Shown: positions 10,941 through 21,800 of the stretch, one piece after another
How the letters are laid out: every line of letters starts with the position of its first letter
How positions within the stretch are numbered: position 1 is the first letter of the stretch
Assembly: GCA_009809945.1 (NCBI GenBank)
Contig: WTPW01000087.1
Coordinates: 496,398-560,397 of the forward strand
Length of the DNA: 64,000 nt
Direction: 5' to 3'
Source: Gigaspora margarita
Taxonomy: Eukaryota; Glomeromycota; Glomeromycetes; Diversisporales; Gigasporaceae
Notes under the pieces: generated by a model
The model's input: only the letters and a program-made list of their open reading frames with translations
The model's database searches: none
What the model was told of the DNA's origin: nothing
Made by a program: the position numbers and the translations under genes

Positions 10941-11209
10941 TCTTCTTTAACTTCCTTCCCTAGCCTCCAGGACAAGGCATAAAAAAAAACCCTATCACTA
11001 CGAAAAAAAACAAAAATATGAAAGTAAAAGGGAAAAATAAAAAAGGGGGGAGAACTACTAAACCTATACGAGAACCAAAAGAAAAAAAAAACAAATGAGA
11101 AAAGAAAAGGAAAACAAGAAAAAAATACAAGCTTGAAAAAATTAACGAACATAAGGAACACAAAACAAAAAGAACAAAAATCTGAGAAAAAAGAACATGC
11201 TAGAAAATT

Positions 11210-11410
11210 CTAGCAATAGATACTAACTCGTGGTTTCTCCAAAACATCTTCATGTGGTCCTTCGTTTACACTTGGAACCTGAAATCCAAAATGGCCAGTG
11301 CCTTCCCAATTTGGACGGAGTAAACATTGCTGTTCTTTTGGAGGGGGTATGCCAAAAAGCCCACTTTTGTTAAAAAATAATTTGAAAAGTCGTCGACACC
11401 AAAGGTTCAC
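11210..11410 (-). pseudogene. Possible retrotransposon EEP-endonuclease fragment
   Basis: The minus-strand frame reads LFGIPPPKEQQCLLRPNW, then TGHFGFQVPS and EKPRVSIYC. The 'P-R-V-x-I-Y' ending resembles the strand seen in endonuclease domains of Tad/jockey-type LINEs, and the GC is higher than the surroundings. No catalytic residue can be assigned and both sides run into low-complexity DNA. The assignment rests on one short motif and is tentative; it could be another element's ORF. Confidence 0.35.
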
Positions 11411-11504
11411 TTGTACAGTTATAAAGAGGGTAGGTTTTTCCTTGACTAATTTTAATCAGCTACATGATAGCACTCTTTCGAGTGGGGCAGTACTTGCTTT
11501 TCAG

Positions 11505-11660
11505 TGAGTGATAAACTCTAAACTTGTCGGCATATAGTCTATGAGCTCTATCTCTAAACGACAAGTGCCATCCATCTTCTTCTGTGGTAAGTGATAAACT
11601 CTAAGCTTGTCAGCAGGTAGTCTATGAGCTTTACCTCTAAACGAAAAGTGCCGTCTTATT
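11505..11660 (+). repeat. Direct repeat, two copies of about 80 bp
   Basis: GTGATAAACTCTAAACTTGT at about 11,509 recurs as GTGATAAACTCTAAGCTTGT at about 11,590. Both are followed by TAGTCTATGAGCTC/TT and CTCTAAACGAC/AAAGTGCC. Confidence 0.85.
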
Positions 11661-11664
11661 TACT

Positions 11665-12125
11665 TCTGGTTCCCTGCCTCTCTACAGTTCATTCAGTAAA
11701 ATTTTTTTCTCAGAAATTTTGGTATTTTTGTTGGTACAAGTGATTGTCAGAAAGAGTTTTTGTATTTTTTTTTGCATATACAGATTGATTTCAATAAGCC
11801 TATTAATCAAATTTTTTACTATTTTAAGAAAAAAATTTTATTTGCATGAACATACACAAAAAAAAAAAATACAACCCAAATTTGACAAAAATTTTTTGAG
11901 GGCAAGCGCAAATAGATCTGAATATACAATGCAGCTCTTCTCAAGATAGAGCAGATAATATAATATAAAATTTTTATACAAAAATCTTATCTGCTTTAGT
12001 TAAAAAGGAAATGTAGCAGATCATAAGCAATGACAAATACCAATGCGATTAAACACACATGTACAAATACAAGTATAAACAGAAATGAACTGTGAAATAT
12101 TGACAAAAAGATAGAGAAGAGGTTA
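11665..12125. other. No recognised feature
   Basis: AT-rich. A short ORF at 11719-11949 is low complexity with no family resemblance. Confidence 0.4.
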
Positions 12126-12263
12126 ATTATAACTTTGAGCTCTAAGTAAACTTGTTCAGCACCAAAAGGTATACTAAATTAGTATATATTTTTTTAATTT
12201 TTTTTTTAAATTTTCAAATAAAGATAAGCAATTATTATATTTTGATAAAAATTTACCAATTTT

Positions 12264-12559
12264 AGGACCCCAGGCATCTCTCTTGTAGGTCATAACTGGA
12301 TTTTGGCTAATTTTGATCTAATTTGCTAAAAATAACAAAATCTATTTACTTTAATAACTTCTAATCTAGTAATAGAATTGAATAAACTTTTTTTTTGTTA
12401 GATGCGTCTAACTGAGAGCTTTATTTTAAAAAACGTTCATTCAAATTGGACTACAGAATGCCAAGATAATTGCCAAAAACTGTTTTTTGCTTCTCAAATT
12501 TTAGATGTTTTTGCTAAAAAATTTCAAGTATGACCTCTATACTAGATGTTCGGGGTCCT
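12264..12559 (-). mobile_element. AGGACCCC hAT-type MITE, copy B
   Basis: Inverted copy of the 8889-9184 MITE with ends AGGACCCCAGGCATC and GATGTTCGGGGTCCT. Flanks CCAATTTT (12,256-12,263) and CTAATTTT (12,560-12,567) are an 8-bp TSD with one transition. Confidence 0.9.
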
Positions 12560-12892
12560 CTAATTTTACTTATCTTTATCTCAAAAATTCTAAAAATAAA
12601 TAATTATATGCTGGAATAATGTAGTTTTTAGGGCTTAAAGTTATAATACATAATAAAAGTTTGTATAATGCTAAATTTTCTATATTTTTATTAATAAAAA
12701 TATAGAAAATTCAGCATCATGCAAACTTTTACTAATGTATTATAACTTTTAGCCCTAAGCAAACTTGTTCAGCACTAAAAACTACATTATTTTAGTATAT
12801 AATTATTTATTTTTTTGAATTTTTGAAATAAAGATGAGTAAAATCAGTCAATTTTTATCAAAAATGTATTTTTGTTCATATTTATTTAAAAA

Positions 12893-13120
12893 GAAAATTG
12901 TATGTGGAGACATGTCTCCATGGCGACCCTACATATAACAGCCAATCATATTTAGGGTTAGGAAATTTTCATTTGTGTTTTTGTATTATAAAAGTTAGAA
13001 AGTTTGTAGGAAATTTTAATTGGCCAATAATAAGCAACATATTATCCAGTCACATGCTTAATTTTGATTGGATATTCATAAAGGGTCTCCATGGAGACAT
13101 GTCTCCATAAAATAACACCC
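12893..13120. mobile_element. MULE-like MITE, 228 bp
   Basis: About 45-bp inverted ends contain GGAGACATGTCTCCATGG and its complement, then TATCCAATCA/CAGCCAATCA. The 10-bp TATTTAAAAA at 12,883-12,892 is repeated exactly at 13,121-13,130. TIR length and TSD size suggest Mutator-like elements. The 70-codon ORF inside is the TIR translated. Confidence 0.72.
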
Positions 13121-13440
13121 TATTTAAAAATTAAGAAAATTAAACAAATATATACTGAAATAATATATTTTTGGGTACTAAACAAGTTTACTTAGAGCAA
13201 AAATTTATAATTCATTAATAAAATTTTGCATGATACTTCAGTTTCTATATGTTTATTAATAAAAATATAAAATTTCTATATTATGCAAATTTTACTAATG
13301 AATTATAACTTTGTGCACTAAATAAACTTTTTAAGCATGTAAAAATATATTATTTTGATATATAATTATATTTTAAATAAGTTTATTTAGAGCTCAAAAT
13401 TATAATCTATTAGTAAAATTTTGATAATTAAAATTTTTTT

Positions 13441-13655
13441 AAATTAACCAATTAGAATTGTCTTATATGGGTAGAAAGGGGCACTCTCATAGTAAATAGA
13501 TATTATGTAATATCTGTCACAGCCCTTATTACAGTATTAAAAATATATTTATTAAATTAAATTATGTTAAATATTTAAATTTATATAAAATCTACATTAT
13601 GCATATTTGTTTACTTGTTTACATTTTTGACCAATTAAAACGAATGTCTGCTATG
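13441..13655. other. No recognised feature
   Basis: AT-rich spacer between the palindromic cluster and the next tandem array. Confidence 0.4.
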
Positions 13656-13659
13656 CTAT

Positions 13660-14390
13660 TCTAACCATTAAAAAGAAGCCAAGACCTACAAAAGAGAAGA
13701 AAATTTTAATACTATTTTGAAGAAAAAAAAAAATTCCAAACAAAAAGCAGTACCCGGTACTTATCTGTTATCATTCAACTATTTCTAAAATCTGAATTTC
13801 TAGAAGCTATTTCACATTCTAACCATTCTAATAAAACCAATGCCTACAAAAGAAAAAAATGTTGGTTCTAGTTTGAAAAAAAGCTCAGAACAGAATAGAG
13901 ACTGGCATTTATTGTTTGACAAATATTAGGTTTTTTGCCAAGATTTGAATCTTTAGGTAGTTCCAACTATTCAAATGAAGCCAAGGCCTACAAAAGAGAA
14001 GAAACTGTTACTACTTTTTTTTTTTTAAAAAAAAAAGATGACTCTAAAACAAAAAATAGAACTAGTACTTTTTGTTCAACTATTTGTTTGCCAATTTTCA
14101 AATCTGAATTTCCAGGTACCTATTTCACCTTCAAACTTTTTAGTAAAACCAAGCCTACAAAGAAGAAAAAGATGTTAGTTCCAGTTTGATAAAAAACAAT
14201 TAAATCCAGAACAAAATGGAAGCTGGTACTTAATCATTTGACCATTTCCAGTTCTTCACCCAAATCTGAATCTTTAAGTAACTATTCCAAATTTCAAACT
14301 GTTATAATGAGACCAAACCCTATAAAAGAAAAGAAAGTATTATTATTTTTTGAAAAATAAATAATCTAGAACAAAGAATAAAGACTACCT
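13660..14390 (+). repeat. Tandem array, unit about 145-166 bp, 5 units
   Basis: The landmark AAGCCAAGACCTACAAAAGA recurs in diverged form at about 13,676, 13,833, 13,978, 14,144 and 14,309, with AAATCTGAATTTC and CTATTCCAA between. The ORF at 13935-14189 is the repeat read through. Confidence 0.82.
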
Positions 14391-14938
14391 ACATGAATTA
14401 AGTAATTAACAAAAAACCTCTAATTTAGTAAAATCTATAGGTTAGTAAAACTACAGGAGACAACTTATATAATATATATAGCTAATAAAATGTTTATATA
14501 ATTTTGTATAATAATCAAATAGATTTATAATAAAAAAATCTGTGATACTATACTAATGAGTCTTTTAGAAATAATAACCAAGCACTGATTTAACAAATGT
14601 TATTACTACTAGTTGGCAGATTTATATAGAGATTGCATACATATTGGTATTCGCAGGGACAAAATTCACTTCTTTAAAAATAATTGAAATTGTTAAATGC
14701 AGTCTTATTACTAACTCTATATATACTTAACAAACTACACTTTGTAAATTAGTTAAAGAGATGCAATAGAAAAAAAAAATACTAAACTACCACTAGTAAA
14801 ATGACTTATCTAAATACAATGATAGTAATTGGAACTGATGATAAAACAAAAGATAAAACTAAAGATGATACCAATAGCAACTACAGAAATAGCAATGTTA
14901 AAAAAAAAGCTTCAATATGTGCATGATATTAAGGTAAA
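14391..14938. other. No recognised feature
   Basis: AT-rich, with no ORF, repeat or termini that I can support. Confidence 0.4.
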
Positions 14939-14940
14939 AT

Positions 14941-16235
14941 ATCATCAGCAAATTTATAGTTGTAAAATTTTTTGAAAGATCTTGCAAATTTGTGAAATTT
15001 TTGAAAAAACTTGTGAACTGCAATATAATTTTACAAAAAATATTTTTTGAAATATTTTATTTTGAAATAATTCAAAATATTTTCCAAATATTTTAGGTCT
15101 GAATACTAAGCTGTATTAGTATATCTGTAACCTGGATTATACCAAGGGTATATTGGACTATATTTTTGAAATATTTCAAAATTTTGTATAATGTTACAAG
15201 ATCAGATTAGATCTTTTATAAATTAGATCTTTTTTCATTTTATTTTTTGTTTTTGTTTTGTTTTTTCTTTTATTTATTTATTTTTTTAATTTTTTTCACA
15301 CTTTACAAAAATACTAGCCTATTGCAAGAAAATCAACAACTATTTAGCACTTTGTAAAAACACCAATTTGACTTTGCATGCCAACTCAGACTTTTGACAC
15401 TTTGGAAGAACACACAACTAATTTCTTTAAATTTCAAGAATGCTTCTTTAAAGAAATGATTTAGTTAGGCACAAGTTTTCACAAGTTTTTGCAAAGTTTC
15501 ACTTTATTTAATTTTTAGTTTCATTTTTTGTTTTTGTTTTTTTTTTGTTTTTTTTAAGCTTTTTTTATTAATTTATTTTATTTCAGCACTTTGGAAGAAC
15601 ACAACTATTACTTTCTAGCACTTTGCAAGAAAACCAACCCAGACTTTTTCAGCACTTTGCAAGCAAATACAGACTTTTCTAGCATTTTGCAAAAATATTA
15701 ACCTGCCAAAAACATTAACTCTTACTTTAGAGAACCAGAGATTTTCACTTTATTTATTTTTTTTATTAAGTTTGCTTACATATTTTGCTTTTTCAGTTGT
15801 TTTTTTTTTACTTATTTTTTTATTTTATTCTATGGCACTTTGCAAGAACATACTAGATTTTTCTAGCAATTTGTAAGAACACCAACGCTTACTTCTGAAA
15901 AATGTTTTTTTTATTTTTTCACTTCTCTACTATTTTAGAAAATATTTAGAAAAAAAAGAGAGAAACAAAGATGCTAGTCAAAACAAAAGAAATAGCTAAA
16001 GCAAAAATAATAGTTAAAACAAAAAAGTGAAGACAATAGCTAACTGTGGAGTGTGTAAAAATAAGTGTGTAGGGCTAGTTTTTTTTTCTACAAATAGTAA
16101 TGGAATTAGATATGACAAAGTGCAAAAGTAGTTAAAATAATATATAATAATGTAAAAATAATACTGTAAAGAATGTATAATAATTAAAATATAATAAAAT
16201 ATGTAATATTTATTAAAATATATATTTAATTTAGA
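14941..16235 (-). mobile_element. CATCAGC-family element, copy 2 (inverted, one end lost)
   Basis: Opens with TATCATCAGCAAATTTATAG and runs through the reverse complement of the shared body: TGGATTATACCAAGGGTA, GATCAGATTAGATC, many AGCACTTTGCAAGAA units and GCACAAGTTTTCACAAG. It fades out near 16,235, where the far CATCAGC end should be. No coding capacity. Confidence 0.8.
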
Positions 16236-16943
16236 AACTAGGCGCTTGAGATGTATAAAGGGAGTTAGAAATGAATAATGTATTGTATTGTACTCATATG
16301 TTATAAGTTAATTCTTCTAGTATAGTTCTTCAACTTTTCATCAATTTTATTATAACAAAGCACTTGATACATTCAAAAAAAGCTAACTATATATATATTA
16401 TAATATTTTTATATAAATATTGTTGATAAATAATAAATATACAATTATATAATTGTACAGTAAGTAATATTTGTATTTGATTATATATTGGCAATAGATA
16501 TAAATAATAACCAGTTAATATAAACTAAAAAAGCAATCAGGTTTGAACAGATAAAAGATAGCTCATTCTTGTTATAGTGAAATCCTGATATATAAAGTTT
16601 TAAATTATGAAATTATTAAATTTTAACTAGAAATATATATATGAATTCTTTTTATATATTCAATATAGCATGTGCAAGTTATAATTATTGGTTTTTAATT
16701 TTTTGAAATTTTAAATACAAGAATACTTTTTTTATAGAATAACAATAAGTAAATAACAAATATACTATAATTAACTGATAGTTTTTGTAGCAAAATTTTT
16801 GTAAGTTTTTTTTTATATAATATCTTAGTATATTTTATACAAACTCTATATAATAATTTTTTTAAAAAAATTTTATAAATAGAAAGTTGAAATATAATAA
16901 TAGATTTCTTGAAAGTTAGTACAGTTTGATCTTTTTATAGTCA
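16236..16943. other. No recognised feature
   Basis: Very AT-rich, with no ORF, tandem array or element termini. Confidence 0.4.
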
Positions 16944-17667
16944 CAGTCACACCTTTATATAAGTACCCAATATTGTGAAACAGATATAAATATATTAAAA
17001 AACCTTATTATAGTCACAAATCATCTATAATCACTATTACAAAAAAATTTTGGGTTTTTATCAAGTTTATTAATAATAAACCCTTGTTATGATCACAAAT
17101 TTTGACTAAATATAGATTATAATATCTGATTGACCAATTCATATTCTGTTTATTTAAAATTTTTTATTAAAAATTCTTAAAAGTTTGCTAGCAAATGACT
17201 ATTGATGCAGTGGTCTGATTTGGATACAACAACTACCAAAATTTTTGTTTTGATGAGACAATTCTAATAAACCAGAATTATTAAAATCTAAGTATAAGCT
17301 CCTGTGATCATTAAGAATTTGTGTCACTTTGCATGTTTAAGAATTGATTAAATTTAAATATCTAAGTAAAAAATTCTTAATGACTGTAGCAGTTTGTAAT
17401 TAGATTTGGATGATTTTAGACTCTTTAGAATTGTCTCATTGAGTCAAATACTCTGGTAGTCATTTTATCTAAATTGGGTCACTGGATCAAAAGTTATTTA
17501 CTATCAAATATTTTAAATTTTTTAATAGTATTTCAAATATGTGAAAAAATATTACTTATTGGCCTTTGTTTATATAACTATTACAAGGTATTTAATTTAT
17601 AGTTATACCTCTATATAATCACAAAAATAGGGCACATCCAACTTGTGATTATAGAGAGGTCTAACTG
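16944..17667. mobile_element. Mariner-like inverted-repeat element, 724 bp
   Basis: Ends CAGTCACACCTTTATATAAG and (other strand) CAGTTAGACCTCTCTATAAT. The right flank is TA; the left TA is not intact. The interior pairs GGTCTGATTTGGATACAACA near 17,212 with its diverged complement near 17,465. A smaller hairpin (TATACCTCTATATAATCACA against TGTGATTATAGAGAGG) lies at 17,605-17,665. Confidence 0.68.
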
Positions 17668-17964
17668 TATTTAAAATAAATTGCATATAATGCAGCAAAT
17701 AAAAAATAAATTAAATAAAGTTCAGATATATAAAAATATAATAAAAATATGCATATATCTTGTATAAAATTTCAAAAGGTATTATAATTATTAAGATTGA
17801 TAGTATTTATAAATAACATCATATATTATTAATTAGCAATAATAAGAAGTAAAATAAAAGTAATTAATAATACAAGCTAATATTAGATATTAAGTATAAA
17901 AACTATCTAATAAAAGTCAAAGTTTAATATTGTATAAGTGAATTATAATTGTAATAGAAATAAT

Positions 17965-17978
17965 TAGATGAAAGTCAA
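17965..17978 (+). repeat. LINE 1 target-site duplication, left
   Basis: TAGATGAAAGTCAA, identical to 58,728-58,741. The next bases (TATAT against ATATAT) suggest the duplication could be longer by a few bases. Confidence 0.9.
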
Positions 17979-18766
17979 TATATTTGCTATTCAAATTTTA
18001 ACAACTCTTTCTGCTAATCCTCCGTACCATTTTTAGCAATAAAGAAAAGCTAGAAAATTTATCAAAATGAGTTAGAAAAAAAACAGAAAAGCTCCTAATC
18101 AAAAAAAAGTAGAGTTAAATCCACCTAGAGTTTGTCAATAACTTTAGCAAAATTGAAGCAAAATAAGGAACTTTTTCAGAGTTGCAGTTTTTTTAAAGAA
18201 AGTTTTTTAATTTTTGAGAAATCATCAAAACCCTGAGTTGCAGATTACATCTAATAACAAAGAAATGCGTAATTGTCAAAACAATACAACCCTAACCAAA
18301 AAGGAAACAAAACATGTTAACATGCAATAGATCAGGATCAGCAAAACAAACACAAAAAAAATGATCATAAACAAACAAGCATAGACATTGCATCAACAAC
18401 TAAACCAAATTATATAAGCTATACAACAAATATCAATAGTAGAAAATTTTAAGTGTTTGTTCAACAAATCAAAAGAGAAAAGAGAGGCTTTTTTTGAATC
18501 ACAAGGTGCTTTTATTTAAAAAAGACACAGATATTGCAAAATTTCTAGAGCACAAACAGCTACAATTAATTGTACTAATAAAAAATGCAATTGAACTATA
18601 TGATTGGATAAACCACAAAGTAGTATGTAAAGAATCAATTACACAAGTAGGAAGTGAGTTAATTAACTGCAACAATTGGTGCAAGAAAATAATACAACAT
18701 CTTATTGTACCAAATAAAACAATTAATAGTAGTGAAAAGGTATTCTGCCAATCTTATAAAGCAGTA

Positions 18767-19231
18767 CTTTACAGAAACTAGTACTTTTTTTTTAGATGAG
18801 TTTAAGATAGTTTAAGATAATATTAAAGTTATTAATATTATTTTTTTTATAATTAAAAGATTATTTTAAGATTTAAAATCTAAAAATAATAATATTATTA
18901 TGGTTTAATAATTATAAATTATTATAAGATAATTATATGATTATTGGTTAAGATTATTTTAAGATGTTTTTAAGATTTTACTAAGATTTTTTTAAGATGA
19001 TGATAAGATTATTTTAAGATTATTTTAAGATTACTATAAGATTATTTTAAGATTATTTTAAGATGGTTTTAAGATTATTATAAGATAAGATTATTATAAG
19101 ATTATTTTAAGATTATTATAAGATTATTAGGAGTATTATAAGATTATTATAAGACATAATTTTGATAATTTTATTATAATCTTTAAGATTATAATAAATC
19201 AATGGAAAAAAATTAGGTAGTTTCTGTAAAG
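18767..19231. mobile_element. TA-target MITE with AAGATTATT tandem core, 465 bp
   Basis: Ends CTTTACAGAAACTA and TAGTTTCTGTAAAG are perfect inverted repeats flanked by TA at 18,765-18,766 and 19,232-19,233. The core (about 18,950-19,160) is a tandem run of an 11-mer, AAGATTATTTT or AAGATTATTAT. It interrupts LINE 1 ORF1; codons after 18,766 in the 18,494 ORF belong to the insert. Confidence 0.87.
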
Positions 19232-19910
19232 TAGCTAGCAAGAGAAAAAAAGAACTTTGAAAAAACATTAGGAAGATCATAGTAATTCAACAGTAAATAG
19301 CTCTGACAAACTAGAAAAAGAAAAAATTCTCTTTCTGGAATCAGAATGCGAAACTTGGAATTATGGCTTGGAGAAGAAGTTCTAACAGTCAATACCAACA
19401 CAAAGCACTATTAAGACATTAGATAAATGATAGAAAAAGACAAAAAATATGCAAAGAAATATACAATTCCATTTGGGCACCCAGAAGAAACCTTTTAGAA
19501 TAAGAAAAGAAAGGAAAATACAATATTTTTTCAAAGTATGAGATTTACCAGAAAATATGAATGCTAGATTAATTAAAAAATATTTAATCTTCTTTGGTAT
19601 AGCATTAATTATAGCATAGCAACATGGAAGAAAGTCTAAAGCAGCATATGTCAAGCTAGAAGTGGAAATAAGTGAAAAAAAGAGGCCTAAAAAACAGTTG
19701 GTTAGTTTATTTCAATGAAGGCAAAACATACAGAACAACTCAGAAAAATATTGATATAGAGGAATTGGAGTCAAGAAACAAATACAAACTAGTTGTTAAA
19801 AATCTGTCCAAATATACAGTAGATACATTATTGTTGCAGCAATTGAAAAATTAGAAGCAAAGGCAGTGCATATTCTAAGTAACTGACATAGCAATCAAAG
19901 AGGAGTAGCC

Positions 19911-20148
19911 TAGTGATGCTACCGAAATTGATTTTTGAAAAAGGCCTATTTTGTCTTTATTAGAAAAAATTAAAATTTTTTATAAGAAAGAACAAATAAA
20001 ATTTATATAGATATGTTCCTTATAATTTCGTCTATTCAAAAAAAGTATCAAATAATTTCATCTTTCAAGTAAAATAGGTCAAAAACAATTCGTCTTCAAA
20101 TTTTAATTTCAGGTTTTTAAACACGAAATGCTTTTGTTCTCATGTATA
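19911..20148. mobile_element. hAT-type MITE, 238 bp, in LINE 1 ORF1
   Basis: GAGTAGCC at 19,903-19,910 is duplicated exactly at 20,149-20,156. The left end TAGTGATGCTACC fits the hAT terminal consensus; the right end is decayed. Subterminal arms GGCCTATTTTG and TAAAATAGGTC pair. Precise removal restores the ORF1 frame. Confidence 0.85.
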
Positions 20149-20353
20149 GAGTAGCCCATATATATTTTAGCTTAGAAACGAGTTATAAAGCTGCTCAGGC
20201 TTCAGGAGTGTTCTACTATAATATAAAACTAGAGTAGAAACAAGTAGATTATATGGCTGCAAACAAGAAAGTTTCAAGTCATACAAGAACAAATTGTATA
20301 TATATCAAGAATAAAGAGAAAGAATCGACAAACCTTTTTAGAAAGTTCTTTGA

Positions 20354-20646
20354 CAGTAGGGTTTCTCAAATTCAAATCAAATCAAATATTGGGTCAATTT
20401 GAATTTGATCAAATCAAATTGACCCTGATTTGAATTTGATTTAATTCAAATATTTGGATTTGAATTTGATTTGAATTTTGAATTTTTAATAGTAATTTTC
20501 AAATCAAATCAAATATTTGTCAAATCAAATCAAATTTGGTCAGATTTGAATTTGATCAAATCAAATATAGTCAAATTTGAATTTGAATTTGATCAAATAT
20601 TTAATTTAAATATTTGAAGATCAAATCAAATTGTAGAATTCTACCC
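20354..20646. mobile_element. ATTTGA-rich insertion in LINE 1 ORF1
   Basis: About 290 bp made almost only of AAATCAAAT and ATTTGAATTTGA on both strands, able to fold on itself. The ends read GGGTTTCTCAAATTC and (other strand) GGGTAGAATTCTACAATTTG. ORF1-like text lies on both sides. No TSD was found, so the borders are approximate. Confidence 0.65.
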
Positions 20647-21039
20647 AAAAGGAACATATTACACAATAGACAGCTTAAAAATATAAATTGAAAAAATAAG
20701 AAAAACTATATAGAACAAAGGAGTTGTATATTTAATCAATCAAGATGCGTAAATAAATTTAAGAACTCCATAAACAAACCTACAACCCATGTGGAAACAG
20801 AAAACTTCCAAATTCTGTCAGAAATTCTGAATAGACTCACACTTCTAGAGAGTACAGAGAAGAGGACTAATGTTCCCAATCTCTCCTGAAAGTTGCCAAG
20901 GGCCTCTACAAAAAAAAGAGTAGAGACTTTTCTCTACCCAAATTAACGAGAGGAGGAGAATTAAAGTTGAAGAGAAAGGAAAGGAAGCAGAGGATAAAAG
21001 AGGAAAAAGAGGTAAAAAATTAGAAGATAACAATTTTAG

Positions 21040-21800
21040 TATATTAGGAATGGGATTTTATAATGTGAATGGGCTTAAATCAAATAAAGGAAAGTTGGAT
21101 GCTATTTTGGATTTTATGAAAGAAAAGTAAATTTACATTTTGGATATAGCAGTGATAAATCTATCAGAAAAAGAGTGAAAGTTTTTTTGAAAGGAAATAA
21201 TAATGTAAGGAGTTTCTGGTCTTCCACAGAAGAAGAAAAAAAAAAGGCTCTAGTATTGGGATCATAATTGATAAACACTGGGAGAAACATATAGTAAAGG
21301 TAAACAAAGAAAACTCATATATTCTTGATATGATTCTGGATTTTAAAGGCCTTTCAATAAACATTATTGTGGTATATGTAGCACTAACAAGCATGGAAGT
21401 ACAAAAAAATATAAAAGAGTACCTAAAAAAAATGTCCAAAGGATATTAAAACAAAAAAGATAACACAAAGGTGTGTAATTCTGGGTGACTTCAATGTAAA
21501 CTTAAACCAAATTATAAATTTGGATTTAAAAGAGCAAGCTGGAAAAGAAGAAAGAAGCAAATTGCACAGCTGCTAAGGGGAAAAAGTTTGCAGATATTTT
21601 TTACGAACCTAACTCCCCAGGACAACTAACATAGAAATGCAAAGAGGCACAGTTAAGAATCAACACTATATGGGTTAACTATCACTGAAAGCAAAGTATC
21701 ATAATTTGCAAGACCAAGACATGGATCTTAGAACAGGTAGTAACCACCAAGTGGTTTTTGTGCAGCTGGAAACAGAACTAAATCTGCAAAAAAGAAGCCA
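21040..21800 (+). pseudogene. LINE 1 ORF2, EEP endonuclease domain, degraded
   Basis: N-terminal domain of ORF2, which nicks target DNA in LINEs. The sequence shows YNVNGLKSNKGKLDAIL (the Asn-x-x-G-hxxK start) at about 21,060. IAVINLSEKE follows at about 21,148, where the family has a metal-binding Glu in IAET; Val replaces it. Next are IIIDKHWEKHIV, VVYVALTS and LGDFNVNL (21,481-21,503), which keeps the catalytic D-x-N. Stops interrupt it, for example TAA near 21,128 after MKEK. The SDH motif expected near the end was not found. Confidence 0.85.

Larger units (their letters stand above)
12130..13440. repeat. Palindromic AT-rich repeat cluster
   Basis: Two related inverted repeats share TTAGAGC/AAACTTGTTTAG and GCAAACTTTTACTAATGTAT motifs. 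The first is centred near 12,693 (ATTTTCTATATTTTTATTAA against its reverse complement) and the second near 13,255. They are interrupted by a hAT-type MITE and a MULE-like MITE. Confidence 0.65.
18494..20990 (+). pseudogene. LINE 1 ORF1 (nucleic-acid-binding protein), degraded
   Basis: Split ORF1 in pieces 18,494-18,766, 19,232-19,910, 20,157-20,353 and about 20,647-20,990. The second piece has DLPENMNARLIKKYLI then KKQLV; from 19,672 it has NSWLVYFNEGKTYR, EELESRNKYKLVVKNL and QRGVA. This pattern resembles the RRM-like fold of LINE ORF1 proteins. Deleting the 19,911-20,148 insert plus one TSD joins GVA directly to HIYFSLETSYKAAQ in frame. A TAG at 20,235 sits in KLE-stop-KQV where Trp is likely. 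Later text (NFQILSEILNRLTLLES) suggests a C-terminal helical tail. The role in RNA packaging is family knowledge. Confidence 0.7.
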
